Assembly: GCF_004402045.1 (NCBI RefSeq)
Contig: NZ_SOMG01000002.1
Span: 62,001 to 126,000, forward strand
DNA from: Lelliottia nimipressuralis
GTDB lineage: Bacteria > Pseudomonadota > Gammaproteobacteria > Enterobacterales > Enterobacteriaceae
Reading direction: 5' to 3'
Length of the DNA: 64,000 bases
Each line of letters begins with the position of its first letter. Position 1 is the first letter of the stretch. The notes beneath the pieces are model-generated. The model was not told where the DNA came from and searched no databases. It saw only the letters and a list, made by a program, of their open reading frames with translations. Below are positions 1 through 7,366 of the stretch, in pieces. Both the position numbers and the translations under genes were made by a program.

Positions 1-88
1 GCAGAAATACGCGCTAACCGATGCGCAGCGCGCGCATGAGGTGCTGGAGAGCCGGGCAACGCAGGGGTCGAGCTTGTTGATTCCATGA
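1..88 (+). CDS. qorA: NADPH:quinone oxidoreductase QorA, C-terminal end (partial)
   Basis: The window opens inside a gene. Codons from base 2 give 28 residues containing LTDAQRAHEVLESRATQGSS and ending LLIP before TGA, which matches the C-terminus of the zinc-independent quinone oxidoreductase QorA (medium-chain dehydrogenase superfamily, cytoplasmic). The substrate-binding and NADPH-binding parts lie outside the window. A strong intrinsic terminator follows 15 bp after the stop. QorA is convergent with pspG, as I recall for E. coli. Identification rests only on this tail. Confidence 0.85.
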   Translation, partial: QKYALTDAQRAHEVLESRATQGSSLLIP

Positions 89-103
89 GCCCAAAAAGAA
101 ATT

Positions 104-134
104 GGGCTTCCCTGAGGAAGCCCTTTCTTTTTTT
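104..134 (+). terminator. Intrinsic terminator of qorA
   Basis: An 8-bp perfect stem (GGGCTTCC / GGAAGCCC) with loop CTGA is followed by a run of T broken by one C. It lies just after the qorA stop codon. Confidence 0.85.
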
Positions 135-271
135 AGTTCGGCTGTATGTAGGGTACAGCTCGATGAATTCTTTAACGGCAGTCATAGTGACAGATTCGAT
201 AAGTAAATCCTATTCTGTTCTAAGCCCCGCTGCCGGAAAAGTTACAAGTATGTGACGAACCCCTCAATACC

Positions 272-514
272 TTAGTAACGAAAACGGTTATTGCGCTGAT
301 AACTGGGCACTTTTGGCGCTTTAATCGCCCGAATCACCCACACCACCGCAATGGCCAGCAGTAACCACGGCAGCAGCTTGATCGTCAGGGCAAACAATCC
401 GCCAATAAACATAACCACCGTCGCCACAACGATAGCCGCCAGAATGCCGAGCAGCGAAACGCCTGTCGCTAACAGCATGACAAAGAAGCCAATCACAAAA
501 AGTAGTTCCAGCAT
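272..514 (-). CDS. pspG: Phage shock protein G
   Basis: This 80-residue inner-membrane protein belongs to the Psp envelope-stress regulon, which responds to loss of membrane integrity and proton-motive force. Nearly the whole sequence is hydrophobic, with segments at about residues 1-20 (MLELLFVIGFF), 20-45 and 48-65, then a basic tail ending NRFRY, as in E. coli PspG. I chose the ATG at 514 because GGGAGA precedes it at good spacing and the length equals E. coli's. An in-frame upstream ATG at 565 falls inside the sigma-54 promoter and cannot be the start. It is transcribed alone, away from dusA, and is likely activated by PspF with RpoN. Confidence 0.93.
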   Translation of the reverse strand: MLELLFVIGFFVMLLATGVSLLGILAAIVVATVVMFIGGLFALTIKLLPWLLLAIAVVWVIRAIKAPKVPSYQRNNRFRY

Positions 515-553
515 GATGCTCTCCCACGAGTTCCCGAGTAATGCAGTAAGCAT

Positions 554-569
554 TACAAGATCCATGCCA
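554..569 (-). promoter_or_regulatory. Sigma-54 (RpoN) promoter of pspG
   Basis: On the minus strand TGGCAT, five bases, then TTGTA matches the -24/-12 consensus TGGCAC-N5-TTGCA with the GG and the -12 G/T core kept and correct spacing. It lies about 40 bp upstream of the pspG start. PspG is a known PspF/RpoN target in E. coli. Confidence 0.75.
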
Positions 570-592
570 AAGCTAACATCTTGTTCTTAAAG

Positions 593-621
593 AAAAACGC
601 CCCGCGAGAATTCGCAGGGCG
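593..621 (-). terminator. Intrinsic terminator of dusA
   Basis: Read on the minus strand, CGCCCTGCG pairs with CGCGGGGCG (one G-T pair) around loop AATTCT and is followed by TTTTT. It lies 29 bp past the dusA stop, upstream of the pspG promoter. Confidence 0.8.
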
Positions 622-650
622 TGGTGAATTTGACGACTTTTTAGCGTAAC

Positions 651-1646
651 TTATCGTTTATCCGCGACCAGACGCAGCGCGTGCTCCAGCACCTCAATAT
701 CGGCTCCGGCTTTATGAGCGTTCTCGCTTAGATAGCGACGCCACTGGCGCGCCCCGGGGATCCCCTGGAACAGGCCGAGCATATGGCGGGTGATATGGCC
801 GAGATACGTACCGTTGCTCAACTCGCGCTCAATGTACGGATACATCGCTCTCACCACCGCAACCGGATCGCTGTCTGTCCCTTCAACGCCAAAGATTTCA
901 CGATCGACCGTCGCCAGAATACCTGGATTCTGATACGCCTCACGCCCGACCATGACGCCATCCATATGCGCCAGATGCGCTTTGGCCTCTTCCAGCGACT
1001 TGATGCCGCCGTTAATCGACATCGTCAGGTGCGGGAAATCACGCTTCAGCTGGTACACGCGAGGATAGTCCAGCGGCGGAATTTCACGGTTCTCTTTCGG
1101 GCTCAGGCCAGAAAGCCAGGCTTTGCGCGCGTGAATGATAAACATCTCGCATTCACCCTTGCCGGAAACCGTATTGATAAAATCGCACAGGAATTCGTAG
1201 CTGTCCTGGTCGTCAATGCCGATACGGGTTTTAACCGTCACCGGAATGGAGACCACGTCGCGCATCGCCTTGATACAGTCCGCAACCAGCTGCGCGTTCC
1301 CCATCAGGCAGGCACCAAACATGCCGTTTTGCACGCGATCGGACGGACAGCCAACGTTCAGGTTGATCTCGTCGTAGCCGCGCGCTTCTGCCAGTTTCGC
1401 ACACTGCGCGAGCGCGGCCGGATCGCTACCGCCCAACTGCAGGGCAACCGGATGCTCTTCTTCGCTATAGGCCAGGTAGTCTCCCTTCCCGTGGATGATT
1501 GCGCCCGTGGTCACCATTTCGGTGTACAGCAGCGTATGGCGGGAGAGCTGACGCAGGAAGTAGCGACAGTGTCTGTCCGTCCAGTCGAGCATTGGCGCAA
1601 TGGAAAAACGGTGTGCGGGAAAAGCAGTCTGTAATTCTGACGACAT
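651..1646 (-). CDS. dusA: tRNA-dihydrouridine(20/20a) synthase DusA
   Basis: This 331-residue FMN-dependent enzyme reduces uridines 20 and 20a in the D-loop of tRNA using NADPH. It has an N-terminal TIM barrel ([16 protein letters not shown] near residue 15) with the catalytic cysteine in [10 protein letters not shown] (Cys100), the FMN-binding segment [11 protein letters not shown], and a C-terminal helical domain ending ALRLVADKR. From residue 15 on it is almost identical to E. coli DusA (formerly YjbN). The start is the ATG at 1646; the ribosome site is weak, so the true N-terminus is less certain. A hairpin-plus-T terminator follows. Confidence 0.95.
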   Translation of the reverse strand: MSSELQTAFPAHRFSIAPMLDWTDRHCRYFLRQLSRHTLLYTEMVTTGAIIHGKGDYLAYSEEEHPVALQLGGSDPAALAQCAKLAEARGYDEINLNVGCPSDRVQNGMFGACLMGNAQLVADCIKAMRDVVSIPVTVKTRIGIDDQDSYEFLCDFINTVSGKGECEMFIIHARKAWLSGLSPKENREIPPLDYPRVYQLKRDFPHLTMSINGGIKSLEEAKAHLAHMDGVMVGREAYQNPGILATVDREIFGVEGTDSDPVAVVRAMYPYIERELSNGTYLGHITRHMLGLFQGIPGARQWRRYLSENAHKAGADIEVLEHALRLVADKR

Positions 1647-1691
1647 GGCGAAGTTTTAAGCATCTGGTGGAAAAGGGGCGCTACTATAGCA

Positions 1692-1722
1692 CAAAGAAAA
1701 GCCGGAGGCGCAGCGCCTCCGG
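1692..1722 (-). terminator. Terminator of the TraF_2-like gene
   Basis: On the minus strand a 9-bp perfect stem (CCGGAGGCG / CGCCTCCGG) with a three-base loop is followed by CTTTTCTTT. It starts 6 bp beyond the stop codon of the TraF_2-family gene and separates it from dusA. Confidence 0.8.
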
Positions 1723-1728
1723 TGGACT

Positions 1729-3039
1729 TTAGAACGTCATGCTCAGCTGAGCCCCTGCGCCCCAGGTTTCGTCTTCACCGTACAGACCCATCAGGTCAAC
1801 ATGAACGGTGCTAAACGGCGCGAAACCAACGCCGCCGGTAAAGACATTGCTGTCGTTACCCTTCACGTCCGCGCGATAACCCGCACGCACTGCCAGCCAG
1901 CTCAGCGGCGTAACCTCAGCACCGACGCCAACATACTGTGAGGTATCTTCGCTCTTGAAGCCTTTGGTTTCCGTCAGATCGCCATCAGCAGTCAGCGTCA
2001 CCAGATCGTTATGCCAGGCGGCACCGGCGGTCACCAGTGGACGGATCTGATAGGTATCTTTATAGCTCACCACTTCCCCGGTACGCCCGTTGCGAATACG
2101 GATGTCTTTGGTATCGATATCACGCGACATCAGGTTTTGTCCGCTCACGCCGACCGTCCAGTTTTCGCCGAAATCAGCCGCAATACCGGCATCAACGTTA
2201 AAGCCCGTATCGTCTGTGCGATAGCGGCTGTCGTTCCACTTATTACTGTCGTAATCGTAGATTGAGGTGGTGTAGTTATAGACCCAGGTTTTTTGCAGTT
2301 TTGGCGTCACGCCCACGGAAACTGGAATGCCGCCAAGATCGAACTGACGAGCAACAGCAACGCCGTAGTCGGATACAATTGCCGCCCGGCCAGAAGCCGT
2401 TGAGTTGAGGTTTTTGGTGATTTGATCCGTGCCTCTTATCGCAGCGTCCAGAGCAACGCCGGCCGCTACCGCATCGCTTTTTTGTATACCGCGCAGATAA
2501 TCAATGTCTTGTTGATCGATAGACGAGCTCACCCGACCATGGGCATAGCCTTTCGCCATAAAGGCCACAGAAAGCACGTCGTTAGGGATACTTACGGCAA
2601 TGCCAGCCCCTGCCGTCGCGCGTGCGGTTTTGCCCTTGAGATAGTCCAGCTCATCGGCAAGATCTTTTGCTGCGCCCTGGAACTGGTTAATAGAACCCAG
2701 CGGATTAGTGATGATTTCAATCGGCGTAAGATTATCCACCACGTATTTATAGTGGTTAATTTTGTCGTTGATATTATCAATCTCATCCTGAAGATTGTCT
2801 TTATCTGTGATCTGCGCGCCGACCGAAGGCAAGATAACCGTCACATCATCGTCCGGTTTTGCCTTTGCCAGCAGCGCGGGGTTGATTAACGCCCCACTGC
2901 CATAGCTCCCGGAGGCAACGCCAGTGCCACCCATTGCGTCGCTACGTGATTCTGTCCAGGTATTGGCTGCTCCCGCCTGATTTGCCATAAACAAGGAGAC
3001 AGCGATACTCACCACCGAAAATTTAAAATTTTTGTTCAC
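1729..3039 (-). CDS. TraF_2 family (PF13729-like) outer-membrane beta-barrel protein
   Basis: The predicted protein has 436 residues. A signal peptide (FSVVSIAVSLFMANQAGAA) is followed by RSDAMGGTGVASGSYGSGAL, INPALLAK and the ILPSVGAQ/DKDN segment. This is the hallmark start of proteins labelled 'conjugal transfer protein TraF' (PF13729), which resemble FadL-type barrels. Residues ~90-160 look coiled-coil/helical (DEIDNINDKINHYKYV); the rest is alternating strand-like sequence ending in QLSMTF, a typical barrel C-terminus with final Phe. It is unrelated to F-plasmid TraF. I prefer the GTG at 3039, which sits directly before the signal peptide; an upstream GTG at 3087 gives a 452-residue form. 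No transfer genes are nearby. Function is unknown; an outer-membrane transport or structural role is inference. Confidence 0.7.
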   Translation of the reverse strand: MNKNFKFSVVSIAVSLFMANQAGAANTWTESRSDAMGGTGVASGSYGSGALINPALLAKAKPDDDVTVILPSVGAQITDKDNLQDEIDNINDKINHYKYVVDNLTPIEIITNPLGSINQFQGAAKDLADELDYLKGKTARATAGAGIAVSIPNDVLSVAFMAKGYAHGRVSSSIDQQDIDYLRGIQKSDAVAAGVALDAAIRGTDQITKNLNSTASGRAAIVSDYGVAVARQFDLGGIPVSVGVTPKLQKTWVYNYTTSIYDYDSNKWNDSRYRTDDTGFNVDAGIAADFGENWTVGVSGQNLMSRDIDTKDIRIRNGRTGEVVSYKDTYQIRPLVTAGAAWHNDLVTLTADGDLTETKGFKSEDTSQYVGVGAEVTPLSWLAVRAGYRADVKGNDSNVFTGGVGFAPFSTVHVDLMGLYGEDETWGAGAQLSMTF

Positions 3040-3211
3040 AGTATGCCCGTTATAGTCTGTTATGAAATAACCCCTGTCTGTTATCACCCAAACAGGAACG
3101 AACTATTGCTGTGAATAAGTAGTAAAAGACCCGCTATTTCTATCCCTAAGTAAAACTCCCTTACGGCCTGTTATAATTTGTGACGGCCCTCAATATTTAT
3201 AGAAGAGGAAA

Positions 3212-3700
3212 TTATTTTTTCCCAGGTTTTCCATCATGCGGTCCAAAAAACTGGGGAGGATGGTCGACCCAGCGATCCTCACGCGTGGCGGCATACACGG
3301 GGTTGAGCGGGTAGTAGATGCGGTTGTGCTTCTTGTTGGCCTCGCCAACGACCAGTAACCGAACCTCTTCATCCGTATTGTTGATAAAGGTATGGCAGAT
3401 ACCGGTTCCGGCGGGAAACCCTACGCTGTCGCCCGGTTCAAGTTTCCACAAATAGCCATTAATCCAGGCTTCAGGGTAGCCTTCAAGCACGTAAATGAAC
3501 TCTTCTTCGTCGCTTTCCGCATGGGGATAGGACGTTCTGCGTCCTGGCGGCAAACGCTCATGATGGATGCCAATGCGCCCGAGCCCAAGCTTGCGAGCGA
3601 GCGGTGCACCGATAGCAAACAGCTCATCACTGTCTGGATAGGTCGAATCATCCGCGCCTTCTACGTCGCGCCAGTGCCGAATACAGTCAGGTCTTTTCAT
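3212..3700 (-). CDS. Single-domain cupin protein
   Basis: This is a 162-residue cytoplasmic protein with one cupin barrel. Motif 1 is visible as YPHAESDEEEFIYVLEG (residues ~58-74) and motif 2 as GDSVGFPAGTGICHTFINN (~89-107), so a metal site built from His/Glu residues is likely. The C-terminal ~35 residues (NRIYYPLNP...DHPPQFFGPHDGKPGKK) lie outside the core. Such proteins are often annotated as cupin-domain or transcriptional-regulator-like, but no DNA-binding domain is present. It is divergent from zur with 115 bp between them and is absent from this place in E. coli K-12. The substrate cannot be told from sequence. Confidence 0.8.
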   Translation of the reverse strand: MKRPDCIRHWRDVEGADDSTYPDSDELFAIGAPLARKLGLGRIGIHHERLPPGRRTSYPHAESDEEEFIYVLEGYPEAWINGYLWKLEPGDSVGFPAGTGICHTFINNTDEEVRLLVVGEANKKHNRIYYPLNPVYAATREDRWVDHPPQFFGPHDGKPGKK

Positions 3701-3815
3701 TGTTTATTTCCCGGTTTGCGATGGGTCAGGTATAGCACAGACTGGCGGATCTCGGTGTTTTTACCAGAACATGATAAAGTGAGGGTTTTCCGTCCTATAA
3801 CATCCGGGGTGCTAA

Positions 3816-4328
3816 ATGGATAAGTCCACAAAAGAGCTGTTAGCGCAGGCCGAAAAGCTGTGCGCGCAACGCAATGTGCGCCTGACTCCGCAGCGCCTTG
3901 AAGTCTTACGTCTGATGAGCCTGCAGCAGGGCGCCATCAGTGCCTACGACCTGCTCGACCTGCTTCGCGAAAGCGAGCCGCAGGCGAAGCCACCGACGGT
4001 CTATCGCGCGCTGGATTTCCTGCTGGAACAAGGGTTCGTGCATAAAGTGGAGTCCACAAACAGCTATGTGCTGTGCCATCTGTTCGATCAGCCAACGCAT
4101 ACATCGGCGATGTTTATCTGCGATCGCTGTGGAGCGGTGAAAGAAGAAGGCGCGGAAGGCGTGGAAGACATTATGCATTCGCTGGCCGCTAAAATGGGCT
4201 TTGCCCTGCGTCATAACGTGATTGAAGCACACGGGCTGTGCTCAGCGTGCGTGGAAGTGGAAGCCTGTCGTCATCAGGATGCATGTCAGCACGACCACTC
4301 TATTCTCGTGAAGAAAAAGCCGCGTTAG
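3816..4328 (+). CDS. zur: Zinc uptake regulator Zur (Fur family)
   Basis: This 170-residue Fur-family repressor uses Zn(II) as corepressor and shuts off zinc uptake genes such as znuABC. It has an N-terminal winged helix (VRLTPQRLEVLRLM... PPTVYRALDFLLEQGFVHKVES) and a C-terminal dimerisation domain with the structural zinc site CDRC (Cys102, Cys105) and CSAC (Cys142, Cys145). His76, Cys87, His95 and Glu110/111 correspond to the regulatory site known from E. coli Zur, shifted by one residue. The ATG at 3816 follows CCGGGGT. It is a single gene convergent with yjbJ. The window also carries the zinc exporter zntA (38108). Confidence 0.96.
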   Translation: MDKSTKELLAQAEKLCAQRNVRLTPQRLEVLRLMSLQQGAISAYDLLDLLRESEPQAKPPTVYRALDFLLEQGFVHKVESTNSYVLCHLFDQPTHTSAMFICDRCGAVKEEGAEGVEDIMHSLAAKMGFALRHNVIEAHGLCSACVEVEACRHQDACQHDHSILVKKKPR

Positions 4329-4330
4329 CA

Positions 4331-4359
4331 GCAAAAGCAAAGGCGGCTCATGGCCGCCT
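4331..4359 (-). terminator. Hairpin between zur and yjbJ
   Basis: AGGCGGC and GCCGCCT pair around a 5-base loop (4341-4359). On the minus strand the stem is followed by TTTGCTTTTGC, so it probably ends yjbJ. It may also protect the zur 3' end. Confidence 0.6.
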
Positions 4360-4395
4360 CAGAGTGTACTTCCTTGTACTTCGGGTATAGCCCGG

Positions 4396-4605
4396 TTACC
4401 AGCGGTAGTCGTTGCGTTTTTCCCAGTCGCCCACTTCTTTTTCCGCCTGGTCTTTTGCGTAGCCGTAACGCTCCTGGATTTTACCGACAAGCTGATCGCG
4501 TTTACCTTCAATGACGGTCATATCGTCATCAGTCAGCTTACCCCACTGTTCTTTCGCTTTACCTTTGAACTGCTTCCAGTTGCCGCCGATTTCGTCTTTA
4601 TTCAT
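4396..4605 (-). CDS. yjbJ: CsbD-family stress protein YjbJ
   Basis: This is a 69-residue, highly charged, soluble protein (MNKDEIGGNWKQFKGKAKEQ... DWEKRNDYRW) of the CsbD family. E. coli YjbJ is abundant in stationary phase and under osmotic stress; its biochemical role is unknown. Two consecutive ATGs (4608 and 4605) follow AGAGGA; I chose the second because it matches the E. coli N-terminus. It is a monocistronic gene between zur (convergent) and dinF. Confidence 0.93.
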   Translation of the reverse strand: MNKDEIGGNWKQFKGKAKEQWGKLTDDDMTVIEGKRDQLVGKIQERYGYAKDQAEKEVGDWEKRNDYRW

Positions 4606-4725
4606 CATCGTGTCCTCTTAGTTAAGCGTCGGGTCGTAACGTCCGTTACGTTCTTTTCTGCTGGACGTAATGATTATTGTAGTTAAGGATTCGGCAGTTG
4701 GTTTCATATTCGGAATCTTTAACCG

Positions 4726-6063
4726 TCACGATATATCGTGACGCGAGGGGAACCAGGTATTGTTCCGCCAGTGGCGCCGCCAGATAAAAGCCAGCGATAT
4801 CCCCCGCAGCGAGAGGAAGACGGCAAGGGCCAGCCATAAACCGTGGTTACCAAGCCACGGGAGCGTCAGCAGCGTCAGGCCAAACCCTGCCGCAGCGACA
4901 GCCATGCTGTTACGCATTTCGGCTCCGCGCGTCGCACCAATAAACATGCCGTCCAGGAGATAACACCAGACGCCGACCACCGGTAAAATCACCTGCCAGA
5001 TAAGGTAATGGCTCGCCAGCTCGCGCAGTGAAGAAAGAGAGGTGAGTAACGCAACGATCTGCTGGCCAAAACAGGCGTAAACCAGACCAAACGCCAGCGC
5101 GACCAGTCCCGACTGACGGCAGGCTGCCCGCCAGACATCCTGGAGCTGCCCGCTTTCGCGCGCACCGTATGCCTGTCCAGAATGCGCTTCAACCGCATAG
5201 GCAAAGCCGTCCAGTGCGTAGGCAGTAAAGGTCAGGAGCGTCATCAATACCGCGTTGACCGCGACAATTTCTGGCCCCAGCCGGGCCCCGAAAACCGTCA
5301 GCGCGCCGAAACAGAGTTGAAGAAGCAGCGAGCGCAGCATGATGTCACGGTTGAGCGCCAGCAGCTTACGGATATTCCCACGCCATGCGGTTTTAAGCAG
5401 CGCAAGGGAGATCCCGCGCATCGCCAGAACACGCCAGACCATCCACAGACCAATAATAAAGGTCCCGTATTCTGCAATCGCAGTCGCCAGTGCCGCCCCC
5501 TGCACGTTCATGTGCAGGCCCATCACCAGCCAGATATCCAGCACAATGTTGAGAAGGTTACCCACCACCAGCAGAATCACTGGCGCACGGGCATACTGTA
5601 CGCCCAGTAGCCACCCCAGCAGGACCAGGTTTGCCAGCGAGGCGGGCGCGCTGAGCCAGCGGATTTCAAGGAAACGTCGCGCCTGCTCCAGTACCGCCTC
5701 GCTGCCGCCCACGATATGGAGCGCAAGGTCAATCAGGGGAGCGCGCAGTAAAACGATTAACGCACCCGCACCAAGCGCAAGTATCAGCGGCTGCACCAGC
5801 GCGCGAGCCAGACGCAACGGATCTTTTGCACCATAAGCCTGTGCGGTAAGTCCGGTGGTACTCATGCGCAAAAAGAGCAGCAACATAAACAGGAAGCTCG
5901 TTGCCGTCGCGCCAATGGCCACGCCGCCAAGATAAACAGGGGAATCAAGATGACCAATAACAGCAGTATCGACCAGACCCAGCAAGGGCACGGTGATGTT
6001 GGAGAAAATCATCGGCAGAGCAAGACGCCACAATGCCTTATCTGATGCCGTCAGCAGTGACAT
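4726..6063 (-). CDS. dinF: MATE-family efflux protein DinF
   Basis: This 445-residue multidrug and toxic-compound extrusion (MATE) transporter should have 12 inner-membrane helices. Two homologous halves start at MSLLTASDKALWRLALPMIFSN and around LLALNRDIMLRSLLLQLCFGA. In E. coli DinF is the second gene of the SOS-induced lexA-dinF operon and is linked to tolerance of oxidative stress and bile salts. Here it follows lexA in the same direction with a 63-bp gap that contains a short hairpin, so it probably shares the LexA-controlled promoter with partial attenuation. Confidence 0.93.
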   Translation of the reverse strand: MSLLTASDKALWRLALPMIFSNITVPLLGLVDTAVIGHLDSPVYLGGVAIGATATSFLFMLLLFLRMSTTGLTAQAYGAKDPLRLARALVQPLILALGAGALIVLLRAPLIDLALHIVGGSEAVLEQARRFLEIRWLSAPASLANLVLLGWLLGVQYARAPVILLVVGNLLNIVLDIWLVMGLHMNVQGAALATAIAEYGTFIIGLWMVWRVLAMRGISLALLKTAWRGNIRKLLALNRDIMLRSLLLQLCFGALTVFGARLGPEIVAVNAVLMTLLTFTAYALDGFAYAVEAHSGQAYGARESGQLQDVWRAACRQSGLVALAFGLVYACFGQQIVALLTSLSSLRELASHYLIWQVILPVVGVWCYLLDGMFIGATRGAEMRNSMAVAAAGFGLTLLTLPWLGNHGLWLALAVFLSLRGISLAFIWRRHWRNNTWFPSRHDIS

Positions 6064-6126
6064 GAAAAATACCGGGAGCAGGAAATGAATCAGGCTACAG
6101 CGGAGCCGTAGCCTGTCAGGAAGAGA

Positions 6127-6735
6127 TTAGAGCCATTCACCGTTGCGAATGACCCCAACCGCCAGTCCTTCGATAGAGAAATTATGCTCACGGAGATCCA
6201 CCACAATCGGGGAGAACTCATTGTTTTCAGGCAACAACTGGACGGTGTTACCCTGTTTTTTAAGACGCTTGACGGTGACTTCGTCATCGATGCGTGCGAC
6301 CACAACCTGGCCATTGCGCACATCCTGCGTTTTGTGAACCGCCAGCAGATCGCCGTCAAGAATGCCGATGTCTTTCATCGACATACCGCTTACGCGCAGC
6401 AGGAAATCAGCGCTCGGTTTGAACATGGCTGGATCGACCTGGTAGTGGCCTTCAATATGCTGCTGTGCCAGTAAAGGCTCACCTGCAGCAACACGCCCCA
6501 CCAGCGGAATGCCCGTCTCTTCTTCCACCAGCAGGCGGATACCGCGGGACGCGCCCGAAACAATCTCAATCACGCCCTTACGCGCCAGCGCTTTCAGGTG
6601 TTCTTCGGCAGCATTCGGAGAACGGAAGCCCAGACGCTGAGCGATTTCCGCACGCGTGGGTGGCATACCCGTCTGGCCGATATGATCCCGGATGAGATCA
6701 AACACCTCTTGCTGCCTGGTCGTTAACGCTTTCAT
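6127..6735 (-). CDS. lexA: LexA repressor
   Basis: This is the 202-residue SOS repressor, the same length as in E. coli. The winged-helix N-domain ([12 protein letters not shown]... [26 protein letters not shown]) recognises SOS boxes. The C-terminal S24-type autoprotease has the Ala84-Gly85 cleavage site in VGRVAAGEP, Ser119 in SGMSMKDIG and Lys156 in DDEVTVKRL. RecA filaments on single-stranded DNA trigger self-cleavage. Two LexA boxes just upstream show autoregulation. It is followed by dinF. Confidence 0.98.
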   Translation of the reverse strand: MKALTTRQQEVFDLIRDHIGQTGMPPTRAEIAQRLGFRSPNAAEEHLKALARKGVIEIVSGASRGIRLLVEEETGIPLVGRVAAGEPLLAQQHIEGHYQVDPAMFKPSADFLLRVSGMSMKDIGILDGDLLAVHKTQDVRNGQVVVARIDDEVTVKRLKKQGNTVQLLPENNEFSPIVVDLREHNFSIEGLAVGVIRNGEWL

Positions 6736-6743
6736 TCCGCCCC

Positions 6744-6780
6744 CTGGGTGTATATACAGTTATGCTGTGAGTATATACAG
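6744..6780 (-). promoter_or_regulatory. Two LexA (SOS) boxes upstream of lexA
   Basis: Read on the minus strand, CTGTATATACTCACAG (6765-6780) is a perfect CTGT-N8-ACAG site, and CTGTATATACACCCAG (6744-6759) has one changed half. Their 21-bp centre spacing and position just before the lexA start are as in E. coli lexA, so the gene is autoregulated. Confidence 0.95.
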
Positions 6781-6843
6781 TCAAAGGCGATTTTGGAACC
6801 AAAAACTGCACAAAAAACCAGGGACTTAATTATTCCTCGAGGC

Positions 6844-7212
6844 TCATCGGAAATGTGACCAAAGCAGCGTGACCCAGGTGATAACGGCGGTGATAATCGC
6901 CAGCAACACGGCAGCAGAGCCCATGTCTTTTGCCCGGCCAGAGAGCTCGTGGAAATCAGAACCTATACGGTCAACAACAGCCTCAATAGCGCTATTAAGA
7001 ATTTCCACTATCATCACCAGAAGCACGGAGCCGATCAGAAGAACGCGTGTTATCGCATCAATATCAAGGAAACAAGCGATAATCACCGCGATGATAGCGG
7101 CGACGCCTTCCTGGCGAAAGGCGGCTTCATTGATCCACGCGGCACGGAAACCTTTCCAGGAATAGCCGGCGGCTTTGATGATTCGGGTTAACCCAGTGGT
7201 ATTATTGGCCAT
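6844..7212 (-). CDS. dgkA: Diacylglycerol kinase DgkA
   Basis: This is a 122-residue integral membrane kinase that phosphorylates diacylglycerol to phosphatidic acid and recycles lipid left over from membrane-derived oligosaccharide synthesis. It has an amphipathic N-terminus (MANNTTGLTRIIKAAGYSWKG), three membrane helices, and the conserved EILNSAIEAVVDR (containing Glu69 and Glu76) and ELSGRAKDMGSAAV active-site segments. It is divergent from plsB across 154 bp, as in E. coli, so two phospholipid genes share a control region. Confidence 0.96.
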   Translation of the reverse strand: MANNTTGLTRIIKAAGYSWKGFRAAWINEAAFRQEGVAAIIAVIIACFLDIDAITRVLLIGSVLLVMIVEILNSAIEAVVDRIGSDFHELSGRAKDMGSAAVLLAIITAVITWVTLLWSHFR

Positions 7213-7366
7213 TAAAAGAACCTTTTATTGGAAATAGCGTCAGTAACTACAGGAGCAGCGCGTTTCGCTGCCGCCTTAAGTATGACGGGTAACAACAGAA
7301 ATTTTGCGCGCTTTCTGTTATCCTTGCGCCGCAATTGCATTATTAACCAGAGGCTTTACATCGTTT

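Noticed and set aside
783..1634. A 283-codon open frame opposite dusA
   Set aside because: Antisense shadow of dusA with no ribosome site and no recognisable domain; dusA matches its family over the full length.
1729..3039. TraF-labelled gene as a sign of a conjugative element
   Set aside because: There are no relaxase, coupling protein, pilus genes, integrase or att-like repeats. PF13729 'TraF' is not homologous to F-plasmid TraF.
6064..6126. The lexA-dinF gap hairpin as a full terminator
   Set aside because: CAGGCTAC/GTAGCCTG can pair, but no T-run follows on the minus strand; partial attenuation is the most that can be said, so no separate feature is given.
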